From NCBI RefSeq assembly GCF_014596465.1, contig NZ_MECK01000157.1, positions 1-62,224 on the forward strand: a DNA stretch of 62,224 nucleotides, written 5' to 3'. Below, piece after piece: positions 53,652-61,052 of the stretch. Position 1 is the first letter of the stretch, and each line of letters starts with the position of its first letter. The notes beneath the pieces were generated by a model. That model saw only the letters and a program-made list of their open reading frames with translations. It searched no databases and was not told the origin of the DNA. The position numbers and the translations under genes are program-made. The DNA is from Streptomyces sp. CBMA123 (GTDB taxonomy: Bacteria; Actinomycetota; Actinomycetes; Streptomycetales; Streptomycetaceae).

Positions 53652-53663
53652 TGCACCACGGCC

Positions 53664-53694
53664 GGTGGGGCGGGGGCCCTGCCTCCGCCCCACC
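53664..53694 (+). terminator. Hairpin between peptide gene and P450
   Basis: GGTGGGGCGG and CCGCCCCACC (10-bp perfect arms, 11-base loop) begin 13 bases after the peptide stop. As an attenuator it would keep precursor in excess over enzyme. Confidence 0.65.
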
Positions 53695-53736
53695 AGCGCC
53701 GCATTTCATCGCTATTCCCACGGAGGCGGGATTCTC

Positions 53737-54789
53737 GTGCAAGAAATGGCGCCGGACACCGTCCGCGGACATTCCGTCGTCTTCGCCCCGCGAATTCAGG
53801 ACCTGCTCGCCCGGGACACCAAGGTGTTCCGCGCCGACGCCCGCACGGTCGGCGTTTCCGACGCCGCCCTGACGGCGGAAATCGTCGCGGCCCGCCCGGT
53901 GCTCCAGACGGAACGCTCGGTCTACAAGCCCGCCGCCGGAGCCGACATCCCCCACGACAGCGCGACCCGGACGATCCGCGCGCTCGGCCAGGACGTCATG
54001 GCGGGCATCCGGACGCCGCCACCCCCGGCCCGCGCACTGGCCGGCGCCTGGCCCTACGCACCCACCTCCTACCTGCGCCGATGGCTCTTCGGTTCCGACC
54101 CGCTGCCGCTCTCCCTGCTGGCGAAGCGCGGCATCACCCGCTCCGACACGCTCTCCCGCCTGGTCGACCGCACCGTCACCGTCTGGCCGAACACCGAGGC
54201 CGCGGACGGCCGGTCCACGACGGCCATGGCCGGGCTGATCCACGGGGCCGCCGACCCCCTGGAGCGCAAGCAGGCCATCGCCATGTACCGACGGGCCTCC
54301 GCCACCCTCTGCGACGGCGTGGCCGCCCTGGCCGGCAACGCCCTGTGGCTCATGCGGGCGACCGACACCCCCCGGGGCGACCTCACCGCCGCCCTCTGGG
54401 AGACGCTCCGGCTGCTCCCGCCCGCCTGGATGCTCTACCGCAACGGCGGCGAGGCGTACGCCGGACTACACCCGGACCTCGGGCCCGAGGACAACATCGC
54501 GCTGCTCCCGCTGCTGATGCACCGCCACCCGGACTACTGGCCGGACCCACTGGACTTCCGGCCCCAGCGCTGGGCCGAGGTCGCCGACCCGGAGAAGACC
54601 CCCGGGTTCATGCCCTTCGGCTTCGACGGTGCCCGCTGCTGGGCCAAACACCTGGTCGTCCCGCTGGCCGAACGCCTGCTGACCGTCGCCCTCGACCACG
54701 GACTCACCATCCGCGGCCCCCGGCAGGACGCGCCCGTCCCGCTGCGCTCCCTGCTCTCGGTGCGGTTCGAGGCCTCCGTCGGCGCCTGA
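53737..54789 (+). CDS. Cytochrome P450
   Basis: A 350-residue P450, shorter than the usual 400. The ExxR motif is LWETLRLLPPAW, the PERF-like segment is DFRPQRWAE and the haem loop is FMPFGFDGARCWAKHL with the Cys ligand. The I-helix reads ALAGNALWLM, so the usual acid-Thr pair for oxygen activation is absent. The GTG at 53737 is chosen for the GGAGG 10 bases upstream; an ATG at 53746 is the alternative. Position after the 27-residue peptide suggests it oxidises or cross-links that peptide. Confidence 0.88.
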   Translation: MQEMAPDTVRGHSVVFAPRIQDLLARDTKVFRADARTVGVSDAALTAEIVAARPVLQTERSVYKPAAGADIPHDSATRTIRALGQDVMAGIRTPPPPARALAGAWPYAPTSYLRRWLFGSDPLPLSLLAKRGITRSDTLSRLVDRTVTVWPNTEAADGRSTTAMAGLIHGAADPLERKQAIAMYRRASATLCDGVAALAGNALWLMRATDTPRGDLTAALWETLRLLPPAWMLYRNGGEAYAGLHPDLGPEDNIALLPLLMHRHPDYWPDPLDFRPQRWAEVADPEKTPGFMPFGFDGARCWAKHLVVPLAERLLTVALDHGLTIRGPRQDAPVPLRSLLSVRFEASVGA

Positions 54790-54821
54790 ACGGCCGCCCT
54801 CCCGACATCACTGGACACCCC

Positions 54822-55832
54822 ATGGAATCCCCCACGCTCGCCGACTGGGTCGGCGACCTCGACGGCTTCGCGGCCCACCGGTGGCAGCGCGAACCCGCCG
54901 TCCACACCCCGGGGCGGCCGGTCTCGCCGTTCGACCTCGACGCGCTGGACGCCGCCTTCGACGGCGGGCTGCTGCGCACCCCCTACCTGGAGATGGTCCG
55001 CTCCGACAAGGTGGTCATCCCGGCCGAGGCCTTCACCACCCCCCGCACGATCAACGGCACCACCCACCACGGCTACGCCGACCGCGCCAAGGTCCTCGCC
55101 CTGCTCCGCACCGGGGCGACCCTGCTGCTGCGCCGCGTCGACCAGTGGCACGGCCCCACCGGTGAGCTGGTGGCCCGGCTCTCCGAGGAACTCGAGCGAC
55201 GCGTCGAGGCCTTCTTCTTCCTCACCCCCGCCGGCGGCCAGGGCCTCGCCGTACACCGCGACGACGCCGACGTGTTCGTCCTCCAGGTCACCGGACGCAA
55301 GACCTGGTACGTCCACGACGCGCCCGCGGCGGCCGAGTGGTCGCTCGGCGAACTCCCCGAGGACGAACACTCGGCGCAGCGCCTGCACACCGTCCTCGAA
55401 CCCGGCGACGTGCTCTACGTCCCCCGCGCCTTCGCCCACCGCGCGGTCGGCGCCGGCGGACTCTCCGGCCACCTCTCGCTGACCATCCGCGACCTCTCCC
55501 TCCCGGACCTGCGGACCGCCCTGGAACAGCTGCTCGCCGAAGGACTGGGCCTGCCGACCCGCCCGCTCGGCGAGCCCGCGATCGCCGGCGCCTGCGCCAC
55601 CCTGCTCGACCACGTCCGGGCGCGGCTCGCCAGCGTCACCCCCGAGGACGTGCTGCGCGCCGCCCGGGACGACCGGCCGACGCCCGCGGTCACGACGCCC
55701 GCGGTCACGACGCCGTCGGAGACCTTCGCCGGCACGGCCCTGAGCTGGGAGCCCGACGCCCCCGCCCGGGGAACCGTCGGCCGCACCTGGCGCCGGCTGC
55801 GCACCGCCGGACGCAACCGGTCAGTCCACTGA
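54822..55832 (+). CDS. JmjC-domain (cupin-4) oxygenase
   Basis: A 336-residue Fe(II)/2-oxoglutarate oxygenase of the ribosomal-oxygenase/cupin-4 type. The iron ligands are LAVHRDDADVFVLQ (HxD) and the distal His in VLYVPRAFAHRAVG. Lys in GRKTWYVHD probably binds 2-oxoglutarate. Relatives hydroxylate amino-acid side chains in proteins; here the peptide gene two positions upstream is the obvious candidate substrate. A 15-bp tandem repeat encodes PAVTTPAVTTP near the C-terminus. Starts 32 bases after the P450; its end overlaps the convergent gene by 12 bases. Confidence 0.85.
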   Translation: MESPTLADWVGDLDGFAAHRWQREPAVHTPGRPVSPFDLDALDAAFDGGLLRTPYLEMVRSDKVVIPAEAFTTPRTINGTTHHGYADRAKVLALLRTGATLLLRRVDQWHGPTGELVARLSEELERRVEAFFFLTPAGGQGLAVHRDDADVFVLQVTGRKTWYVHDAPAAAEWSLGELPEDEHSAQRLHTVLEPGDVLYVPRAFAHRAVGAGGLSGHLSLTIRDLSLPDLRTALEQLLAEGLGLPTRPLGEPAIAGACATLLDHVRARLASVTPEDVLRAARDDRPTPAVTTPAVTTPSETFAGTALSWEPDAPARGTVGRTWRRLRTAGRNRSVH

Positions 55833-56324
55833 CGGGAACACCACCTGCCCGCCGAGCCGTTCGAAGCACCGCCAGGACTCCTCGACCTTCGAACTCGTCG
55901 GCAGCACATCGATCCTGAGCCCGTGCTCCAGGGTGATCCGCAGATCGCCCTCCGGTACCCGCTCCACCGCCAGCACCCGGGGCGACTCCCGCGCCAGGAA
56001 CGCGCGCAACGCGTCGGCCCCGATGTCGTACGCCAGGCGGTCACCGTTCCCGGCCGGCACCAGGTCGTCGGAACCCAGGTAGACCTCCCCGCACTGGACG
56101 ATCCGGAACGGGCACCGGGCGTGCACCGCGAACCGGCTGCCCGTCGACACCTCCCCGGAGTCGCCCAGCGGCCAGGAGACCGTCGCACCGAAGTCGACCA
56201 CCCCCATGCCCCCGAACCGGTAGACGCCGACCCACACTTCGCCGACCAGGCTTTGCAGCAGCCGGCCCTCTTCCCCGCCCTCGTCGGGCTCCCCGTCGAC
56301 ACCCATCAGGTCATCGTCCTTCAT
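55821..56324 (-). CDS. Hypothetical protein, DUF6188-like
   Basis: A 167-residue acidic soluble protein without signal peptide. The C-terminal LRITLEHGLRIDVLPTSSKVEESWRCF segment resembles small beta-rich DUF6188-type proteins, but I am not certain of the family. It lies downstream of lanM on the same strand (169-base gap), so it may be co-transcribed; no role in modification is evident. Confidence 0.6.
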   Translation of the reverse strand: MKDDDLMGVDGEPDEGGEEGRLLQSLVGEVWVGVYRFGGMGVVDFGATVSWPLGDSGEVSTGSRFAVHARCPFRIVQCGEVYLGSDDLVPAGNGDRLAYDIGADALRAFLARESPRVLAVERVPEGDLRITLEHGLRIDVLPTSSKVEESWRCFERLGGQVVFPSVD

Positions 56325-56493
56325 CCGGCCCGGTGTCTCCTCTCGTTTTCCGCGCGCCCCCGGGCTCCCCGGTGCGGCGGCCCGCGGCTACGGGGGGTCC
56401 GCACCCGGGCGGGTGATCGGCGCGGCGAGCGTCCCGGAGGGGGCCGTCGGGCTGCTGTCGGAACAGCTACAGCCGGAGCGGGTGGCCGCGGGG

Positions 56494-59400
56494 TCAGACG
56501 GCCGGCGGTTGGAGGGTGAGGACGGAGGGGGTGCTGTCGGGGGCGGCGAGGCGGAGGAGGCCGTGGCCGATGCCGGCCAGGCCGACCATCAGGGAGGGGC
56601 TGTGGACCCCGTGGGGCAGGCCGCAGCGCCAGCCCCGGGCTTCCAGGGCGTCCAGGGTGGCGTGGGCCTGCCGCCCGGTGGCGGCCCGCCACCGGCCGCC
56701 GACGAGGTGGAGGGCCTCCAGGTTGCCGAGATCGCCGTGGCAGAGCGAGGAGTTGTGGCCGAAGCCCTCCCGGAGGACCGTGCCGAGCGCGGTGTCGCGT
56801 TCGGCGAGGAGCACGTCCCGCTGTTCGGGCAGCAGGGGGGCGAGCGCGGTGCGGGCCAGTGCGATGCCCGAGGCACCGTGGCACCAGAGGGCGGGGTGGC
56901 CGGGGCCGTCGGGGCCGTCCTCGCGGACGTCGCGCCAGTTGGCGGCGGTGGTGTCGAACAGGGTGCGTTCGTACGCCACGGCGGCGAGGGCGAGTCGGGG
57001 CAGGCGCGGGTCACCAAGGCGGTGCCCGGCGCGGGCCAGGGCCCAGGCGATGCCGGAGCCACCGTGGGCGAAGCCCGCCAGGGGGCGGCGCGCGGCCTCC
57101 GCCAGGGAGGCGGGGAGCCAGCCGGTGCCGCCTTCGGGGTGCGGGCGGGCGGTCTGGACGAGGCGTTCGGCGCAGAGCGCCAGCGCGTCGGTGACGGCGG
57201 GCCCGGGGCGGACGGCCTCCCAGGCGAGCAGACCGCCGATGGTCCCGGCGTTCCCGGCGAGGACGTCGTACTGGGTGTCCTCGGCGGCGGTGGCGGCGAG
57301 GCGGTCGAGGACCAGGGAGCCGAGCGCGTCGAGTTCGGCGTCCGGGTGGTCGGCGGCGAGTTGGGCGAGCGCGTACAGTACCCCGCCGGCGCCGGCCAGG
57401 CCGCCGCCGAGCCGGTCGGCGCGCCGGCGGATCTGCTGACGAAGCGTCAGTTCGGCGGCCCGGGCTGCCTCGCGGTGGGTGCGGTCGCCGGTCGCCAGGG
57501 CGAGCTGGTGGAGGAAGAGGGTGATGCCCGCGGTGCCGCTGTACAGGTCCGGGCCGAGTTCGGCGGGGGCCCAGCGGCCGGGCGGGGCCCAGTTGGGACC
57601 GGCCCAGGCGAGGTCGGCGCCGCCCCGGTAGGCCTCGCGGAGCAGCTGTTCACCGGCCTCCACGGCCTTGGCGAGGGCGCGGGCCGCCAGGCCCTCATCC
57701 GGATCGGCGAGCCCCTCGCCCGGCTCCGCCGACTCCCCCTGCTCCACCGACTCTCCCGGCCCCGTCGGCGCGTCCCGCCGGGCGCTGGTGGCGGCCGACC
57801 CGCGCGGTTCGCGCACCCCGTCGGCCGTCGTCACCGAGAGCCTGAGCAGCTGGAGTTGGCGGGCGAGGTCCTCCTCGCCGAGGCCGTCCGCCTTGGCGAG
57901 CGCCAGGTCGAGGGCCGGCCGGTCGGTGACGCCCGGGACCAGGGCGCCGGTGGACGAGCGGGCGTCGACGCTGTCGGGGCGGATGGTGAAGACGGGTACG
58001 TCGCCGCGCCACAGGTCGGCACGTTCGTGCGCGACGAAGTCGAGGGCGTGCTCCTCCCAGCCGACCAGTGCCCAGAGCCGGTCGAGGTGGCGGTCCTGGT
58101 CGAGGGCGTCGCGCAGGACGTCCGGGTGGCAGGCGGTGTTGAGCAGCGTGCGGTACTCGAAGGTGTCGCGGCGCAGCAGACGGGTCTCGTCGGCCGCGAA
58201 GGCACGGAGCAGCGAGCGGAGTCGCTCCTTGTCGGCGGCGAGCAGCCGGTAGGCCTCGGTGAAGCCGGCCTCCAACTCCGCCAGGTGGTCGGCGAGTCGC
58301 AGCGACTGCTCGGCCGGAACGGGTCGGCTTCCGGGCGCTTCGACGGGCAACCGCCGGTATTCCAGGCGGAGTTCGTCTGTCCCCTGGCCGGTCAGGACGG
58401 GCACCGGGCGGGGCGGGAGGCCGCCTGGGTCCCAGCCGAGGGCGGAGATGTCGGCGCCGCCGTTGCCCTCGTCCCACATCCGCTCCGGGAGCAGGCCCGA
58501 GCGCAGCACCGAGTGCCGGGCCTGGTGGCGGGCCAGCCGCTCGGACTCGGAGAGGTCCTTGGCGGGCTCGTGCAGGTCGGGGTGGAGGATCGCCTCCAGG
58601 TCGATGAGCACGGGCTGGTCGCGGACGGCGAGCAGGTTCTGGGCGTGGCAGTCGACCGCGTCGAGCGCGTACATCAGCGCGGCGAGGGCGCCGGCGCGGT
58701 GGTAGAAGTCGCGCAACTCGGCGTCGCCCCTGGCCGGTTCGGCGGTGAGGTGGGCGACCCAGCCGTAGCCGTCGCGGGCCAGGTGGGTGAGGTCGCGCAG
58801 CGGCAGCCGCAGCTGCGGGTTGAGCCAGTGCAGGATCTGCTGGAAGTGGGTCTCGGCGCCGAGCGGCCGCGGCTTGTAGACGATCCGGACGCCGTGCTCG
58901 AAGCGCAGGGACCCGACCGTGGCGCCGCCGCGGTGCGGGTCGCCGAGGCCGGTGGCGAGTTCGGTGAGCCGGCCGAGCGGGCGGCCGCCGGCGAAGGTGC
59001 GGGCGAGGGCGGGCAGGTCGGCGGCGAGGCGGCGGAACAGGGTGAGGGTGGTGCTCGTCCACTGCTCGGCGGCGGTGGTGAGGCGCAGCGCCAGGACGGG
59101 GTACTCGGCGAGGAGTCGCAGCGCCTGCTCGGGCCGGGCGAGCCGGCCGAGGAAGTCCCGGTAGCGCCCTTCGGGCGTGTCGCCGGTCAACTCGCCGGTG
59201 AGCCGGGCGACATGGAGTTCGGTGATGACGGTCCGGGTCGCCATCCCGTGGGCGGTGCCGGTGAGGGAGGGGAGGGCGAGCGCGGCCAGCTCCTCGGGGG
59301 TGCCGAGGGCATGGGCGTCCAGGGCGGCCAGTCCGGCGCGCAGGCGGTCGTGGGCGTCGGCGAGCAGCGGGGCGACGAGCGCGGCGAACTCGTGCTCCGC

Positions 59401-59778
59401 GGGGATGTCCAGGGTGGCCGCCCGGTCGAAGGCGGCGGCGAGCCGCTCGGCCCACGGGTGCGTGCCGAGGCGGGCGGCGAGCGCTTCCGGAGGCTCGGCG
59501 AGGAGGGCGCGCAGGGCTTCGGGGTCGAGGCCGTCGGCCGCGAGGCGGTGGGTGAACCAGCCGCCCCGGTCGAACGGCGCCTGGGCCTGCCAGCGCTCCA
59601 GCTTCCGGGCGGCCCGGGCAGCACGGTCGGCGCTGTCGACGTCGGCGGCCCGGTCGGCACTGTCGGCGCGGTCGGTGTCGCCGGCGGGCTCCGGGTCGAG
59701 CCCTTCCGGTGCCCGGCCGCGGGCGTTCAGCGGAACGGCTCGGGCGGCCGCCCGCAGGAGTTCGGACGTGTCGACCAC
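56494..59778 (-). CDS. lanM: Class II lanthipeptide synthetase LanM
   Basis: A 1094-residue bifunctional enzyme. The N-terminal dehydratase phosphorylates and eliminates Ser/Thr (VYKPRPLGAE at about residue 303; DCHAQNLL at about 380; LIDLEAILHPD). The C-terminal LanC-like cyclase binds zinc and forms thioethers (FAHGGSG about 903, WCHGASG about 968, SLCHGDLGN about 1012). A Glu/Gly/Ser-rich linker (about 670-690) joins the halves. GTG start. The precursor gene lies 170 bases upstream with a hairpin between. No LanT protease-exporter is adjacent. Confidence 0.95.
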   Translation of the reverse strand: MVDTSELLRAAARAVPLNARGRAPEGLDPEPAGDTDRADSADRAADVDSADRAARAARKLERWQAQAPFDRGGWFTHRLAADGLDPEALRALLAEPPEALAARLGTHPWAERLAAAFDRAATLDIPAEHEFAALVAPLLADAHDRLRAGLAALDAHALGTPEELAALALPSLTGTAHGMATRTVITELHVARLTGELTGDTPEGRYRDFLGRLARPEQALRLLAEYPVLALRLTTAAEQWTSTTLTLFRRLAADLPALARTFAGGRPLGRLTELATGLGDPHRGGATVGSLRFEHGVRIVYKPRPLGAETHFQQILHWLNPQLRLPLRDLTHLARDGYGWVAHLTAEPARGDAELRDFYHRAGALAALMYALDAVDCHAQNLLAVRDQPVLIDLEAILHPDLHEPAKDLSESERLARHQARHSVLRSGLLPERMWDEGNGGADISALGWDPGGLPPRPVPVLTGQGTDELRLEYRRLPVEAPGSRPVPAEQSLRLADHLAELEAGFTEAYRLLAADKERLRSLLRAFAADETRLLRRDTFEYRTLLNTACHPDVLRDALDQDRHLDRLWALVGWEEHALDFVAHERADLWRGDVPVFTIRPDSVDARSSTGALVPGVTDRPALDLALAKADGLGEEDLARQLQLLRLSVTTADGVREPRGSAATSARRDAPTGPGESVEQGESAEPGEGLADPDEGLAARALAKAVEAGEQLLREAYRGGADLAWAGPNWAPPGRWAPAELGPDLYSGTAGITLFLHQLALATGDRTHREAARAAELTLRQQIRRRADRLGGGLAGAGGVLYALAQLAADHPDAELDALGSLVLDRLAATAAEDTQYDVLAGNAGTIGGLLAWEAVRPGPAVTDALALCAERLVQTARPHPEGGTGWLPASLAEAARRPLAGFAHGGSGIAWALARAGHRLGDPRLPRLALAAVAYERTLFDTTAANWRDVREDGPDGPGHPALWCHGASGIALARTALAPLLPEQRDVLLAERDTALGTVLREGFGHNSSLCHGDLGNLEALHLVGGRWRAATGRQAHATLDALEARGWRCGLPHGVHSPSLMVGLAGIGHGLLRLAAPDSTPSVLTLQPPAV

Positions 59779-59892
59779 GGGGTGGTGCTGCCTCTCTGCT
59801 GGCTCTGCCTACTGCCGGCTCTGCCTACGGCCGGCTGCTTGTGGCTGCTGGTGCCCGCGCTCTTCGGCGGGCGGGCAGCGGAGGCCACGCCC

Positions 59893-59937
59893 GGCGCCGA
59901 CCCCGGCCGGCCGTACGACCGGGCCGGGATCGGCGCC
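59893..59937 (-). terminator. Hairpin between lanA and lanM
   Basis: On the plus strand GGCGCCGACCCCGGCC and GGCCGGGATCGGCGCC form 16-bp arms with one mismatch and a 13-base loop, starting 12 bases after the precursor stop. It is likely an attenuator that favours precursor over enzyme transcript. Confidence 0.7.
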
Positions 59938-59948
59938 GGACCCCGGTC

Positions 59949-60128
59949 TCAGAAGCTGCAGACCCGGCCGCAGCTGGACCAGCCGTCGCAGGTGCTGTTC
60001 AGCACCGCGGCGGTCACGTAGAGCTCGTCCGCCGGCTCGCCGGCCGGGTGGACCTGGTGGCCCTGGCCGAGGGTGAGCCGGAAGTCCTCGTCCTTCAGTG
60101 CGCGAACCTGCTGAGCCGTGGGCTGCAT
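59949..60128 (-). CDS. lanA: Class II lanthipeptide precursor
   Basis: A 59-residue precursor with a strong GTAGGAGG ribosome-binding site 5 bases before ATG. The leader contains LKDEDFRLTL and HPAGEPADELYVTAA; the DEL..xxAA ending stands where double-glycine leaders have DEEL..xxGG, so cleavage probably follows Ala-Ala. That leaves a core VLNSTCDGWSSCGRVCSF with three Cys and five Ser/Thr. Ring topology cannot be assigned by eye. The -SSCGRVC- spacing recalls mersacidin/plantaricin C relatives only loosely. Confidence 0.85.
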   Translation of the reverse strand: MQPTAQQVRALKDEDFRLTLGQGHQVHPAGEPADELYVTAAVLNSTCDGWSSCGRVCSF

Positions 60129-60493
60129 GATGCCTCCTACAAGCGTTCGGGTCTGGCACAGGTGTGCCGGAGCGGGATCCTGACAGCGCCCCACCCGTCA
60201 CACCAGGGGCATGCGCACCGGCGGTACGTGTTTCGGTCAGGATCGAACCACGGTGCGGCCGGCCGCCGTGCCCCCGTTCCACCAGGCCGGGCCCGGCCCG
60301 ATCCCGCCGTCCGATCGTCCGGGCGGCCCAGTCCGGCCCCGCGCGGCACGACACGGCCCCGCACGTGGCCGAAAAACGGCCGGTTGCGCCCAGGTGAACC
60401 GCAGCCCTGGTTTGAACCCGGGGCTCCTGTGGCAGCGCCCCACACCGAGGGCCACGATGGAGACCCGAGCGACCCACCCCCGATCGGAGTGCG
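60129..60493. other. Divergent promoter region of lanA and a glycine-zipper gene
   Basis: A 365-base gap with no gene. The copy of CAGCGCCCCAC at about 60184 recurs at about 60433. The 3' part carries the GGAG ribosome-binding site of the next gene. No clear operator was found. Confidence 0.4.
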
Positions 60494-61033
60494 ATGAGCG
60501 AGCAGCACAACCTCGTCCTGCTGACCTTCCCCGACCTCACCACCTGGCGCTCCGCCTTCGACGGCGCCCAGCACCTGCCGGGCCTGCGGATGGCGGCGGC
60601 GCTGGAGCGCAGTGCGGACGGGGTGCTGGAGGTCAGGGACACCTTCACCCGGGGCGCGGGGGTGGCGACCGTCGGCTCGGGGGTGGTGGGCGGCCTGGTG
60701 GGGCTGATCGGCGGGCCGATCGGGGTGCTGCTGGGCTTCGCGGCGGGTGCTGCGCTGGGCAACGCGGCGGAGGAGCACATCGCGACGGAGGCCGGCGCGG
60801 CGCTGATCGTGCTCTCGCCCCGGGTGCCGGACGGCGGGGCGATGCTCGCCCTGGAGGTGCGGGAGGCCTCGCCGGGGCCGGCGGACGAGCTGGCCGCCGA
60901 GTACGGGGCGTCGGTCGAGCGGATCGACGAGCACACCTTCAGCGAGCAGGTCCGCGCGGCGGAGCGGAAGGCCGAGGAGCAACGGACCGAGGAGCAACGG
61001 ACCGAGGAGCAACGGGCGGACGGAGGCACCTGA
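60494..61033 (+). CDS. DUF1269-like membrane protein with glycine zipper
   Basis: A 179-residue protein. A Gly-rich hydrophobic hairpin (about residues 53-88, VGSGVVGGLVGLIGGPIG) sits between two soluble alpha/beta parts, as in DUF1269/general-stress TM proteins. The C-terminus ends in three copies of a TEEQR pentapeptide encoded by a 15-bp tandem repeat (60971-61015). Function unknown. The ATG has GGAG upstream. Confidence 0.7.
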   Translation: MSEQHNLVLLTFPDLTTWRSAFDGAQHLPGLRMAAALERSADGVLEVRDTFTRGAGVATVGSGVVGGLVGLIGGPIGVLLGFAAGAALGNAAEEHIATEAGAALIVLSPRVPDGGAMLALEVREASPGPADELAAEYGASVERIDEHTFSEQVRAAERKAEEQRTEEQRTEEQRADGGT

Positions 61034-61052
61034 GCCCTGCCCCTGCGCCGGG

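Noticed and set aside
56413..60021. Long plus-strand open frame opposite lanM
   Set aside because: A composition artefact of GC-rich antisense; LanM motifs on the minus strand are unambiguous.
60395..60425. tRNA-like T-arm (GGGTTCAAACC on the minus strand)
   Set aside because: The flanking bases do not form a 5-bp T-stem, and no acceptor or anticodon arm can be drawn.
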